Source: Bacillota bacterium
GTDB taxonomy: Bacteria > Bacillota > Clostridia > Peptostreptococcales > Anaerovoracaceae
Direction: 5' to 3'
Assembly (NCBI GenBank): GCA_017416795.1
Contig: JAFQBD010000064.1
Span: 1 to 33,439 of the forward strand
DNA: 33,439 nucleotides
Part shown: positions 22,225 through 31,432 of the stretch, in pieces
Layout: every line of letters starts with the position of its first letter
Position numbering within the stretch: the stretch's first letter is position 1
Translations under genes and position numbers: made by a program
Notes under the pieces: model-generated
The model's database searches: none
What the model saw: only the letters and a program-made list of their open reading frames with translations
Told to the model about the DNA's origin: nothing

Positions 22225-23433
22225 ATGTATAACGTACGAAAAGTGACAGATGACCTGTACTGGATCGGCGCCAACGACCATAGACTGGCCCTCTTTGAAA
22301 ATATTCATCCGATCCCTAGAGGAGTATCATACAACGCATATCTGCTGCTGGACGAGAAGACAGTTCTCTTTGACACCATCGACTGGTCGGCAGGCAGACA
22401 GTTTTTAGAAAATATAGAAGCTGTATTGGACGGCAGGGCACTGGACTATCTGGTAGTGAACCATGTAGAACCTGATCACGCTGCATCCATACAGGAAGTA
22501 CTGATCAGATACCCTAAGATCAAGGTGATCAGTAATGAAAAAGCCTTCATGTTAATGCGCCAGTTCGGATTCGGTGTGGATGGGCATGAGGACGAAGTGA
22601 AAGAAGGAGACACAAGATCTTTCGGAAAGCACGAAGTCACATTCGTATCCGCACCTATGGTCCACTGGCCGGAAGCAATGGTAACGTATGATCTGACAAA
22701 CGGAGTACTCTTCTCTGCAGATGCCTTCGGTTCATTCGGAGCCCTCGATGGCAAGCTGTTCAGTGATGAAGTGGATTTCGACCGTGACTGGATCGACGAT
22801 GCCAGACGCTATTACACTAATATAGTAGGTAAGTACGGCCCTCACGTACAGGCGCTCCTCAAAAAAGCGCAGACAGTAGATATCAAGATCGTATGTCCCC
22901 TCCACGGACCTGTGTGGAAGGCTAAGGACCTGGGATATCTGGTAGACAAGTACGACAAGTGGAGTCGTTACGAGCCGGAAGAAAACGGTGTGATGATCGT
23001 ATATGCATCTATGTACGGCAATATGGAAAGCGCAGCTCAGCTGCTGGCAACCAAGCTGGCAGAGAAGGGCGTAGATAAGCTGGCAGTATATGATGTTTCC
23101 AACACGCACGTATCACACCTGATCGCAGAGTCATTCAAGTACAGCCATATCGTGCTGGCTTCAGTGACTTACAACCTGGGCATCTATCCTCTGATGCATA
23201 ATTATCTGATGGATATGAAAGCCCTCAATATGCAGAAACGTACAGTAGCCATCATGGAAGGAGGCTCATGGGCGCCTAAGGCAGGACAGCTTATGGAAGA
23301 ATTCCTGGACGGTATGAAACAGATGACTGTACTTAATGAGAAAGTAACTGTTCTCTCTACCCTCAACGAGAGCAGTGAAATGGAAATGGATCAGATGGTA
23401 GAAGCCATCGTAGAGTCTCTTAGAGACGCATAA
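22225..23433 (+). CDS. fprA: Flavodiiron protein (A-type), oxygen/NO reductase
   Basis: 402 residues. The beta-lactamase-like domain carries all diiron ligands: His80, Glu82, Asp84 and His85 in NHVEPDH, His147, Asp166 and His227. The flavodoxin domain (about 255-395) begins VMIVYASMYGNMESAA, which binds FMN. These soluble enzymes reduce O2 to water, or NO to N2O, with electrons usually delivered by rubredoxin. Here the preceding gene supplies a rubredoxin domain, and an Hrb-like reductase at 31889-32485 offers a second donor. AAGGAGG precedes the ATG. A strong terminator ends the two-gene operon. Confidence 0.95.
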   Translation: MYNVRKVTDDLYWIGANDHRLALFENIHPIPRGVSYNAYLLLDEKTVLFDTIDWSAGRQFLENIEAVLDGRALDYLVVNHVEPDHAASIQEVLIRYPKIKVISNEKAFMLMRQFGFGVDGHEDEVKEGDTRSFGKHEVTFVSAPMVHWPEAMVTYDLTNGVLFSADAFGSFGALDGKLFSDEVDFDRDWIDDARRYYTNIVGKYGPHVQALLKKAQTVDIKIVCPLHGPVWKAKDLGYLVDKYDKWSRYEPEENGVMIVYASMYGNMESAAQLLATKLAEKGVDKLAVYDVSNTHVSHLIAESFKYSHIVLASVTYNLGIYPLMHNYLMDMKALNMQKRTVAIMEGGSWAPKAGQLMEEFLDGMKQMTVLNEKVTVLSTLNESSEMEMDQMVEAIVESLRDA

Positions 23434-23476
23434 GATCTTTTTCGCATATTATTCTACACTACCTTCATGAAAAACT

Positions 23477-23507
23477 CCCGCGGCAGTTTGCTGCGGGATG
23501 TTTTTTT
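23477..23507 (+). terminator. Terminator after fprA
   Basis: CCCGCGGCA (23477-23485) pairs with TGCTGCGGG (23489-23497), with one G-U pair, followed by ATG and seven T. Confidence 0.9.
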
Positions 23508-23534
23508 GCCTTATTTGCTTTAATATGGTAAAAT
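23506..23534 (+). promoter_or_regulatory. Extended -10 promoter of the ABC exporter pair
   Basis: TTGCCT (23506-23511), a 17-base spacer and TAAAAT (23529-23534) preceded by TGg. The TATGGTAAAAT core is the same as in the symporter promoter at 10977-10987. The weak -35 overlaps the T-run of the preceding terminator. Confidence 0.55.
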
Positions 23535-23580
23535 AAAAGTTAATAATTTGAACGAATAACTTCTTGATGGAGGTAAAAGC

Positions 23581-25848
23581 GTGATAAAACTGAAAAACGT
23601 TTCAAAGTACTATTACAGCAAGGGTATGATATCCAGCGGCATATCAAGAGTCAACCTTGATTTCAACATCGGTGAGTTCGTTATCATCACAGGTGAATCC
23701 GGCAGTGGCAAGACGACTCTCCTCAATGTGATATCCGGCCTGGATTCATACGAAGAAGGTGAGATGTACATCAATGGCGTTGAGACCAGTCATTACATCG
23801 AATCCGATTTCGAAGAATACAGGAAGAAATATATCGGCAACATATTCCAGGATTTCAATCTTGTAAACAGTTATACAGTATATCAGAACATAGAATTGAT
23901 ACTGATGATAAAGGGATGCAGCAGAGAAGAAATCAAAAAACGTGTCCCTGAGATAATCGAGCGTGTGGGACTTACTTCACATGCCAAGAGCAAAGTTTCC
24001 AAGCTCAGCGGCGGCCAGAAGCAAAGAGTTGCCATTGCCAGAGCGATGGCTAAGGATACTGATATCATCGTTGCTGACGAGCCGACTGGTAATCTCGACA
24101 GCGTGTCTGCAGAAGGGATCGTGAAGCTGCTCAGTCAGATCGCCAGGGACAAGCTTGTGATCGTAGTTACTCATAACTATGAACAGTTCGAACAGTATGC
24201 TACGAGAAAGATCAAGATGCATGACGGCAAAGTGGCAGAAGATAAACCTTTGGGCGCTCCGCGCGAAGAGTCTGCAAAGGGCACAGCTGCGCTTTGCGAA
24301 GCAGACGGCAAGGCGAATGAAAAGGCCAAATCGCCAAAAGACGATATATCTGCAGGAGCAAAAATAAGGCTGGGAATAAGAAATACCTTTAACATTTTGC
24401 CTAAATTCATACTGCTGCTGATAGTATTTCTGTTCGTAGTTTTCGGGGTGACTTCTCAGTATACGACATTGCTGCATCAGCAGGCAGAAGAGGACAAGCT
24501 GGGTTATAACGACTATTTCTATAATTACAGCGAAGATCGTATAGTCCTCAAGAAGGTGGATGATTCTTCATTTACTGAAGATGATCATATCGCATTGAAG
24601 AATACTGCTAATGTCAAATCGGCTGTACTCAACGATATCATGCTGGACAGCAGTATGTATATCGAAGACGGTGACTTCTCATTCGAAGTATTCCCTCGCG
24701 TGGTGGGCGATTTTGACGGTAAGCTTGCAGCGGGCAGGATGCCGGAGTCAAAGAATGAAGCGATACTCACATCTTATGAAGATGAATACTACTTCAACGA
24801 TGAGACTATAAACAGCATACTCAATAAGAAATACACTATCATGGTCGGGGAAGATAAGGAAATGACAGTGGTAGTAGTAGGCTGTGCATATAAACCGGAT
24901 AGTGAAGAATTCGATTACATGATGTATACCGGCAGCCTTTATGTTACGGATGACCTTATGGCAACTATGCGTGAAGAAACGTATAACTATAAGAGTGAGA
25001 TCACTGTAACTATGAACGGTAAGGAGCAGGAATACATGCAGGGCGATCCTTACTATCGCATTGTTCCTAACAGCAAGGTGGCTAAGGGCAAGGCTCTCGT
25101 ATTCGAAGAAATGGACAACTTCTACGGCGAAAGAGGATCTAAGGGCCGCGACCTGAAGATAACTGCCAATACCATTTATTATACCGACTCCATCAAGCTG
25201 GAAATAGCCGACACATACAACGACAAGACTTTCAAGTCTAAGACAGGAGTGTCGGAGTTCGATGAACATAACGGAACGATATATGTTAACCAGAAGGATT
25301 ATGATGAGCTGTTCAAAAAAGGCAATTACCAGGCTACCGTATATGTGAACGATGTCAAGATGATGGATGATACATTGGCTGCTCTCAAAAATATGGGATA
25401 TGTGACACTTCCTCTCAAGGAAACGTTCGTGACATTCTCAGACGGACTCAGCACTATAATAATGGTGCCGCTGGCGGTTATACTGGTGCTGGCGATATTC
25501 TTCATAGCATACTTCGTCATCAGACTGATACTGAGGTCGAGATCTGCTTATTTCACCATCCTCAGAATGCTGGGAATGGCCAAGAAGAATATAAGACGCA
25601 TCCTCGATACAGAGATGGTGCTGGTAGTCAATATAGCATACGCGCTGTTCCTGGGTTGCATAGCTTTAGTGAAGACAGGCGTAGTGAGGGTGGCGTATAT
25701 CATCGAACTTATCCAGTACATGAAGGTTACCGATTTTGTGATATTATATGTAGTCATCATGCTTATGGCATACCTGATCTCAGGTAAGTTCTCAAGACAT
25801 CTGTTCAGGAAGACTGCAATGAACACATTCAGAGAGGGGGATCGCTGA
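23581..25848 (+). CDS. ABC exporter, ATPase fused to FtsX-type permease (subunit 1)
   Basis: 755 residues starting at GTG, with GGAGG seven bases ahead. Residues 1-220 are a MacB/LolD-type ATPase: Walker A GESGSGKTT (38-46), signature LSGGQKQRVAIARA (142-155), Walker B IIVADEPTGNLD, and His in VTHNY. A charged linker (about 221-262) leads to one membrane helix (about 274-291), a large extracytoplasmic domain (about 292-620) and three C-terminal helices with the FtsX-like RSAYFTILRMLGMAKKNIRR segment. Such transporters move lipids, peptides or antimicrobials or act mechanically rather than pumping. It overlaps the next gene by one base. The two probably pair as a heterodimer. No two-component system or immunity gene lies beside it. 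Confidence 0.9.
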   Translation: MIKLKNVSKYYYSKGMISSGISRVNLDFNIGEFVIITGESGSGKTTLLNVISGLDSYEEGEMYINGVETSHYIESDFEEYRKKYIGNIFQDFNLVNSYTVYQNIELILMIKGCSREEIKKRVPEIIERVGLTSHAKSKVSKLSGGQKQRVAIARAMAKDTDIIVADEPTGNLDSVSAEGIVKLLSQIARDKLVIVVTHNYEQFEQYATRKIKMHDGKVAEDKPLGAPREESAKGTAALCEADGKANEKAKSPKDDISAGAKIRLGIRNTFNILPKFILLLIVFLFVVFGVTSQYTTLLHQQAEEDKLGYNDYFYNYSEDRIVLKKVDDSSFTEDDHIALKNTANVKSAVLNDIMLDSSMYIEDGDFSFEVFPRVVGDFDGKLAAGRMPESKNEAILTSYEDEYYFNDETINSILNKKYTIMVGEDKEMTVVVVGCAYKPDSEEFDYMMYTGSLYVTDDLMATMREETYNYKSEITVTMNGKEQEYMQGDPYYRIVPNSKVAKGKALVFEEMDNFYGERGSKGRDLKITANTIYYTDSIKLEIADTYNDKTFKSKTGVSEFDEHNGTIYVNQKDYDELFKKGNYQATVYVNDVKMMDDTLAALKNMGYVTLPLKETFVTFSDGLSTIIMVPLAVILVLAIFFIAYFVIRLILRSRSAYFTILRMLGMAKKNIRRILDTEMVLVVNIAYALFLGCIALVKTGVVRVAYIIELIQYMKVTDFVILYVVIMLMAYLISGKFSRHLFRKTAMNTFREGDR

Positions 25849-28280
25849 TGTTAAGACTTGAAAATGTAAACAAGTATTTCAACAAGAGAAAACAGAATGA
25901 GATCCATGTTATCAAGAATACTTCTCTCGATATGGAAAACACAGGGCTGGTGGCACTCCTGGGGCCAAGCGGATGCGGGAAGACGACTCTTCTCAATGTG
26001 ATCGGAGGTCTCGATAAAGTCGGCGGAGGAAAGATCTTCGTCAATGGACAGCAGATAACGGGAAGGACTGCCGGCAGGATAGACGAGATAAGGAATCTCA
26101 ATATCGGCTACATCTTCCAGAACTATAATCTGGTGGATAACATGACTGTATTTGACAATGTGGCTATCGCTCTCAAGATGATCGGTGTCAAAGACAGCAA
26201 GGAAATAGAAGAAAAGGTGAATTACGTCCTGGAAAAGGTAGGGATGTATAGATACAGGAATAGATATGCCGATATGCTTTCGGGCGGTGAGAGACAGAGA
26301 GTCGGTATCGCCAGAGCCCTTGTGAAAGATCCTGCCATCGTCATAGCAGATGAGCCGACAGGAAATCTTGACAGCAAGAATACCCTTGAGGTAATGAACA
26401 TTATCAAGGCAATATCTGTTGATAAGCTGGTTATCCTGGTCACTCACGAAGAAGAACTGGCTGATTTCTATGCATCGAGGATAATACGTCTGCGCGATGG
26501 TGCTGTAATATCAGATGAGATGAACAGAAGCTCCGAAGATCTCGATTACCGCGTGGAAAACAAGATCTACCTTAAGGATATCAAGGATCATAAGAGACTT
26601 CGTGCAGGTAATTACGATATAGATTTTTATAACGACAGCAACAGCAAGGTGGCTCTCGATATAGTCGTGAAAAACGGCAATCTGTATATCAAGGCAAAGG
26701 ATGAAGCAGGCCGTATAGAAGTCATCGATGATAATTCCGGCATGGAATTCGTAGACGATCACTACAGGCATCTGGCTAAGGGAGAAACACTGGACAGCAG
26801 CTTCGAGCCGGAGAAGCTAAAGGCTAAAGGAGAAAGAAGATACAGCTCCATCATGGCGCCTTTTGAAGCATTGAGAAAAGGTTTCAAGACAGTAGCAGGA
26901 TATAATACCATCAAGAAGATCCTCTTGGCGGGATTCTTTATCTCTGCAATGTTCATAACTTACTCGATCTGCAATATATTCGGTGTCATGGATATCACCG
27001 ACGACGAGTTCGTAGGAGCAGATAAATCATATATCACAGTAGTGAGCAAGAAGGTCGATGTAGATAAGTATCTGGAATATGAGGCTGATGAAGATTATAA
27101 CTATATCATGCCGGGAGATTCCATGGTATCGCTGCAGATGCCGTTCGATGAATATCTGCAGACTGCCGAATACTCCGCAGCCATCGACGGGTCACTGTCA
27201 GATGCAGCAAAACTTACTGCAGATAATGTGATATACGGCAGGATGCCTGAAAACAGCAGCGAGCTGGTAGTAGACAAGATGATCTTAAACAATGTGATAG
27301 AAAATCAGGAAACTAAACCGGCGGGATACGGTACTGTAGAAAAATTCGTAGGTGCCAAGATCGAACTGGAAAACATGGAAGATATGACTATCGTCGGTGT
27401 TTCGGATCTTCAGAATCCTTGTATATATGCTGACAGAGATATGTTCATCAATATCCTCGCCAATGCAGCATCTTCTGAAGAAGATTTCTGGGAAGAAGAT
27501 GCAGACTACACTCTTGAAGTCATCGACTATAAGCTTAAGGAAGATCAGATAGAGCTGGAAAAGGGCAGCTGGCCTGATGATGATTATGAAGTCCTTGTAA
27601 ACGAGAAATACAAGGATGAGATGAAGATAGGAAAGAGCATCTCTCAGAAAGTCAATGGCAAGAAGCTGGTGGTATCAGGTTATTATTCAGATAAGCACGA
27701 CAGCGATATGATGCTGGTCAGCAATGATACAGTCAAATATGCACTCATAAGATCCAAGTCGGATATAACTATAGATCCAATAGATAAGGATGCTGCCATC
27801 GAAGAGCTGAAAGAGGCAGGTGTCAATGCCAGAGATACTTATGAAGAGAGCAGAGAAAAGTACAGAAAGCAGATGTGGGAATCCATATTATCTACTCTCG
27901 TGATGGCAGGCGTGATACTCCTCATATCGTTCGTAGAGATATTCCTCATCATAAGGGCATCATTCATGTCCAGAGTCAAGGAGATCGGTATCTACAGAGC
28001 GATAGGTGTCAAGAAGAGCGATATATACAGGATGTTTGCCGGTGAGATATTGGCTATCACTACTATGACAGGACTTCCGGGATTCGCACTTATGGCATAT
28101 ATCATGAGCAAGCTTTCGGATATGACGTATTTCTCGAATATGTATATGGTCAATCCTACGATAATGATCATCTGCATTTTGGTGATCTACGGATTCAACC
28201 TGATATTCGGACTTCTGCCTGTATTCAGGACTATAAGAAAAACACCTGCAGCTATACTCAGCAGGACAGATGTGAACTAA
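25848..28280 (+). CDS. ABC exporter, ATPase fused to FtsX-type permease (subunit 2)
   Basis: 810 residues with the same architecture as the preceding gene. The ATPase (1-225) has GPSGCGKTT (39-47), LSGGERQRVGIARA, IVIADEPTGNLDS and VTHEEE. A longer connecting region (about 225-360) precedes helix 1 (about 366-386), an extracytoplasmic domain (about 390-675) and three terminal helices, with EIGIYRAIGVKKSDIYRM and the final TIRKTPAAIL typical of FtsX permeases. The start ATG shares its A with the previous TGA, and GAGGGGG lies before it. Both ATPase sites look competent. The external domains are strongly acidic (Asp/Glu runs), which may matter for the ligand; this is observation only. Confidence 0.9.
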   Translation: MLRLENVNKYFNKRKQNEIHVIKNTSLDMENTGLVALLGPSGCGKTTLLNVIGGLDKVGGGKIFVNGQQITGRTAGRIDEIRNLNIGYIFQNYNLVDNMTVFDNVAIALKMIGVKDSKEIEEKVNYVLEKVGMYRYRNRYADMLSGGERQRVGIARALVKDPAIVIADEPTGNLDSKNTLEVMNIIKAISVDKLVILVTHEEELADFYASRIIRLRDGAVISDEMNRSSEDLDYRVENKIYLKDIKDHKRLRAGNYDIDFYNDSNSKVALDIVVKNGNLYIKAKDEAGRIEVIDDNSGMEFVDDHYRHLAKGETLDSSFEPEKLKAKGERRYSSIMAPFEALRKGFKTVAGYNTIKKILLAGFFISAMFITYSICNIFGVMDITDDEFVGADKSYITVVSKKVDVDKYLEYEADEDYNYIMPGDSMVSLQMPFDEYLQTAEYSAAIDGSLSDAAKLTADNVIYGRMPENSSELVVDKMILNNVIENQETKPAGYGTVEKFVGAKIELENMEDMTIVGVSDLQNPCIYADRDMFINILANAASSEEDFWEEDADYTLEVIDYKLKEDQIELEKGSWPDDDYEVLVNEKYKDEMKIGKSISQKVNGKKLVVSGYYSDKHDSDMMLVSNDTVKYALIRSKSDITIDPIDKDAAIEELKEAGVNARDTYEESREKYRKQMWESILSTLVMAGVILLISFVEIFLIIRASFMSRVKEIGIYRAIGVKKSDIYRMFAGEILAITTMTGLPGFALMAYIMSKLSDMTYFSNMYMVNPTIMIICILVIYGFNLIFGLLPVFRTIRKTPAAILSRTDVN

Positions 28281-28281
28281 A

Positions 28282-28314
28282 AAAAGCTCCCGAAATTTCG
28301 GGAGCTTTTAGTAT
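28282..28314. terminator. Perfect palindromic bidirectional terminator
   Basis: AAAAGCTCCCGAAA (28282-28295) and TTTCGGGAGCTTTT (28296-28309) are exact complements. The T and A tails serve both the ABC operon and the convergent minus-strand operon. Confidence 0.92.
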
Positions 28315-28332
28315 GTATTTGTTTAGATTTGT

Positions 28333-29025
28333 TTATCTGTCCAGCCAGCTCGGTCTCATGTAAAGCTTGATAGGATAGATGTTTTCAAGATCTTCTATAT
28401 TCTCGTCTGCGATCAGCTGTTTAAGATCATCCAGCAGATCTTCACGACACGTATTCCAAACGATAGGGATGCCCAGTTTGTCAGAAACTTGTCTGCAGAG
28501 CTTGTAGCCCTTGACGATATCGTCTGCAGTTGTTTCTCTAAGCAGATGGGTATTGTTTATCAAACCTTGGAACTTGAGTCCTGTTTCGATCTCGATGCTG
28601 TGAAGATGTTCCAGCATGCCTTCCACCGTATCGGTTTCAGGTCTGTTGGCATTGAGTACGCACAGCAGCTCACAATCATCTCTTCTGAAATACTTTTCGA
28701 ACTGCTTAAGCACTCTTGCACCGCTATCGTTACCGCCGACATCTACTACAGCAGTGAACTCTTCGTTTTCGAGAGGTCCTCTGAGGGCGGCAGTGATAGC
28801 AGGAAGGTCTTCTGTGATATCGAATCCGTAGGTGTTGAATATTACATTGATGCCTTCTGCCTCCATCATCTTCTGACGCTCACGAGAGCGGAAGTAAGGA
28901 TTGGCTATATCCATATCGAGGATGGCCACCTTATTCTTTTCTTTTTTCAGATCGAGGGCCAGATTTACGGAAAACTCGGTCTTGCCGCTTCCGTAATGAC
29001 CGGCGATAGCAGTGATTCTTTTCAT
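28333..29025 (-). CDS. P-loop ATPase of the MinD/CobQ type in the oxidoreductase operon
   Basis: 230 residues. The Walker A GHYGSGKTE (9-17) follows MKRITAIA. VAILDMDIANPYFRSRE and AVVDVGGNDSGARVL are the switch-like strands of SIMIBI NTPases, and LLCVLNANRPETD and GLINNTHLL complete the nucleotide pocket. It is the last gene of the ferredoxin oxidoreductase operon, 27 bases after the gamma subunit, with GGAGATGATCAT before its ATG. Related ATPases mature or assemble metallocofactors or insert nickel or clusters. A maturation or quality-control role for this Fe-S/TPP enzyme is a reasonable inference, but not shown. Confidence 0.82.
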   Translation of the reverse strand: MKRITAIAGHYGSGKTEFSVNLALDLKKEKNKVAILDMDIANPYFRSRERQKMMEAEGINVIFNTYGFDITEDLPAITAALRGPLENEEFTAVVDVGGNDSGARVLKQFEKYFRRDDCELLCVLNANRPETDTVEGMLEHLHSIEIETGLKFQGLINNTHLLRETTADDIVKGYKLCRQVSDKLGIPIVWNTCREDLLDDLKQLIADENIEDLENIYPIKLYMRPSWLDR

Positions 29026-29052
29026 ATGATCATCTCCGTTTTACTGACAAGG

Positions 29053-29592
29053 TTATTTATCTTCCTGCCAAGCGAAGATAGCCTTCTTATTGTCAGGGAT
29101 AAGCTTAGCCTTGCTGCCTGTCATCTTGTATTCGAGAGTCTTGTCTATAGTATCGACATTAACGATGTCGCATGTTCTCAGCAGCGCACCCAGCATTACC
29201 GTATTGGCAGTCTTAGGATTTCCTACTTCATGTTCTGCGATACCGATAGTGTCAACGTAGTGAACGTTCACGTCTGTTCTTGTAGGTTCGATGGAAACTA
29301 CGCTGGAGTTGATGAAGAGATCTCCGCCCGGCTTCAGCATACCTTCGAATTTTTCAAGAGATGGACCATTCATGGCCACCAGGATGTCGCAAGTAGCGCC
29401 TACAGGTGAAGCGATAGGTTTATCTGATACACATACTGTACAGTTAGCTGTTCCGCCTCTCATTTCAGGTCCGTATGTAGGCATCCATGTTACTTCTTTA
29501 CCGTCAAACATTGCAGTATAAGCGATGAGCTGACCGATGAGCAGTACGCCCTGTCCGCCGAATCCTGCAATGAGCATTCTTTTAGCCGCCAT
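29053..29592 (-). CDS. 2-oxoacid:ferredoxin oxidoreductase, gamma subunit
   Basis: 179 residues, complete for the family: MLIAGFGGQGVLLIGQLIA at the N-terminus, then TWMPTYGPEMRGGTANCTVCVSD and GNPKTANTVMLGALL. It forms the CoA-binding catalytic domain III with the alpha and beta subunits. Together the enzyme oxidatively decarboxylates a 2-oxoacid to acyl-CoA plus CO2 and reduces ferredoxin, or runs in reverse. The start has AGGAGGTGAAATAAA just ahead and follows the beta stop by one base. Whether it is Vor, Kor or another specificity cannot be fixed from sequence alone. Confidence 0.93.
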   Translation of the reverse strand: MAAKRMLIAGFGGQGVLLIGQLIAYTAMFDGKEVTWMPTYGPEMRGGTANCTVCVSDKPIASPVGATCDILVAMNGPSLEKFEGMLKPGGDLFINSSVVSIEPTRTDVNVHYVDTIGIAEHEVGNPKTANTVMLGALLRTCDIVNVDTIDKTLEYKMTGSKAKLIPDNKKAIFAWQEDK

Positions 29593-29593
29593 T

Positions 29594-30340
29594 TTATTTC
29601 ACCTCCTCAGGACACTTGAACTGCTTAACAGGGTAGTAAGGAATCATGTTTTCCTTCAGCCAGTCAAGTGCTTTGACAGGAGTCATTCCCCAGTTAGTAG
29701 GGCATGTTGACAGGAATTCTACGAATGCATATCCCAGACCCTTTTCCTGAACTTCAAAAGCTCTGTGGATAGCTTTCTTAGCTGTTCTTACTCCTGCAGG
29801 ATTGTGGAGTGATACACGTTCTACATATACTGCTCCCGGAATAGTTTCAAGCAGTTCACAGATCCTCATAGGGCTTCCTGCCTGTTCGATAGTTCTGCCG
29901 TCAACACAAGTAGTTGCCTTCTGTCCCAGCAGAGTAGTAGGAGCCATCTGTCCGCCTGTCATACCGTAGATAGCGTTGTTAACGAAGAAAGTACAGATCT
30001 TTTCTCCTCTTCCTGCAGCATGGATAAGTTCGCCCATGCCGATGGAAGCCAGGTCGCCGTCTCCCTGATATGTGAATACAGGAGCGTTAGGATGAACTCT
30101 CTTGATAGCAGAAGCTGTAGCAGGTGCTCTGCCGTGTGAAGCTTCTATCATATCAACGTTCATATACTGATGAGCTGTGATGGAACATCCTACAGGGGAT
30201 ACTCCGATAGCATCTCCCAGCTGTCCGCGCTCATCGAGAACTTCCATTACTAATCTATGTGAGATACCATGTGTGCATCCGGGACAGTAATGGCTTGTCA
30301 TTTCTCTCATTCCTTTAGTTACTTCAAATACCGGCTTCAC
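29594..30340 (-). CDS. 2-oxoacid:ferredoxin oxidoreductase, beta (TPP) subunit
   Basis: 248 residues. HYCPGCTHGISHRLVMEVLDE near the start and the TPP/Mg motif GDGDLASIGMGELIHAAGRG ... FVNNAIYGMTGGQMAPTT identify the thiamine-diphosphate-binding domain, with CPTNWGMTP at the C-terminus. The start is a GTG directly abutting the alpha-subunit stop. Its GGAGGTGAGATAA lies within the last codons of alpha, so translation is coupled. The TPP subunit sets where the 2-oxoacid is decarboxylated. The short length matches the KorB/VorA type rather than pyruvate-specific PorB. Confidence 0.94.
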   Translation of the reverse strand: MKPVFEVTKGMREMTSHYCPGCTHGISHRLVMEVLDERGQLGDAIGVSPVGCSITAHQYMNVDMIEASHGRAPATASAIKRVHPNAPVFTYQGDGDLASIGMGELIHAAGRGEKICTFFVNNAIYGMTGGQMAPTTLLGQKATTCVDGRTIEQAGSPMRICELLETIPGAVYVERVSLHNPAGVRTAKKAIHRAFEVQEKGLGYAFVEFLSTCPTNWGMTPVKALDWLKENMIPYYPVKQFKCPEEVK

Positions 30341-31420
30341 TTATCTCACCTCCATTATCTTCTTAGTTCTTTCAGCGATTTCTTCAGGGTCAAGCAGTAC
30401 GCCGCCTACTTTGTTGATCAGATCTACAGGCAGCTTGCCGTTGATAGCCAGTTTAACGTCCTGTATCATCTGTCCCATAGACAGTTCTACTGCGATAACA
30501 TTCTTAGTGCTTTCGCCGATAGCATCGAATGCATATTCAGGGAAAGGCCACAGTGTCTTAAGTCTGATGAGACCGCACTTGATGCCTTCGTCAGCCAGCA
30601 GATCCATAGCTTCCGCAACTACTCTTGATGTAGTTCCGTATGCTACGAATACTACTTCAGCACCTTCAACGTCGATGAGCTCTGCTTCAGGAAGCTCTCT
30701 CATAGCTTTTTCGTATTTAGGTGCTAATACATTGAGGTTGAAATCTTCCAGTACTTCCTGCTGGAGGAATACGGATTTGATAGCGTTTCTTTCTCTCTTG
30801 TTCTTATGTCCTGTCAGAGCCCAAGGCTTAGCTTCGAAGATCTCTTCTTCTGTCATTGCAGGGATAGGATCAGGGATAGCTACAGGTTCCATCATCTGAC
30901 CCAGCATACCGTCAGCGCAGATCATTACAGGATTTCTGTATTCATCGGCAACCTCGAATGCTTTATAGATCATTTCGCAAGCTTCCTGGATGGACTTCGG
31001 TGCGTATACGATGATGTGATAGTCGCCATTTCCGCCGCCCCTTGTTACCTGGAAGTAGTCAGCCTGTGCCGGCTGGATACCGCCGATCCCCGGACCTGAT
31101 CTCATTACGTTGATAGCTACCATAGGTGCCTGAGTAACTGCTGCTGCAGAGAAACCTTCCTGCATCAGTGCGATCCCCGGTGATGATGAAGAAATCATTA
31201 CTCTTCCGCCTGCTGCGGCTGCACCGTAAGCCATGTTTATTGAAGCCAGTTCTGATTCAGCCTGGATGAATGATCCTCCGACTTTCTTCAGTTCTCTTGA
31301 CATATATTCAGGTACTTCATTCTGTGGTGTGATAGGATAACCGAAGTAAAAACGGCATCCTGCGTTGATCGCTGCTTGAGCGAAGGCTTCATTGCCTTTC
31401 ATCAATTTTTTTTCTGCCAT
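30341..31420 (-). CDS. 2-oxoacid:ferredoxin oxidoreductase, alpha subunit
   Basis: 359 residues, typical VorB/KorA length. MKGNEAFAQAAINAGCRFYFGYPITPQNEVPEYM in pieces is diagnostic, as are QAESELASINMAYGAAAAGG, SSSSPGIALMQEGFSAA and RSGPGIGGIQPAQADYFQ. Domain II (about 245-359) is the transketolase C-terminal-like part (EVVFVAYGTTSR). AGGAGG lies before the ATG, and the ferredoxin-like delta subunit ends 12 bases upstream. Subunit order delta-alpha-beta-gamma is the classic arrangement. It probably activates branched-chain or other 2-oxoacids arising from amino-acid fermentation, which would feed acyl-CoA pools; that link to the acyl-CoA dehydrogenase fusion is inference. Confidence 0.94.
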   Translation of the reverse strand: MAEKKLMKGNEAFAQAAINAGCRFYFGYPITPQNEVPEYMSRELKKVGGSFIQAESELASINMAYGAAAAGGRVMISSSSPGIALMQEGFSAAAVTQAPMVAINVMRSGPGIGGIQPAQADYFQVTRGGGNGDYHIIVYAPKSIQEACEMIYKAFEVADEYRNPVMICADGMLGQMMEPVAIPDPIPAMTEEEIFEAKPWALTGHKNKRERNAIKSVFLQQEVLEDFNLNVLAPKYEKAMRELPEAELIDVEGAEVVFVAYGTTSRVVAEAMDLLADEGIKCGLIRLKTLWPFPEYAFDAIGESTKNVIAVELSMGQMIQDVKLAINGKLPVDLINKVGGVLLDPEEIAERTKKIMEVR

Positions 31421-31432
31421 TGTTTTTTCCTC

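Noticed and set aside
28489..29409. A 306-codon plus-strand ORF
   Set aside because: It lies antisense to the P-loop ATPase and gamma-subunit genes, both of which carry clear family motifs. The plus-strand product has no recognisable domain and no ribosome binding site.
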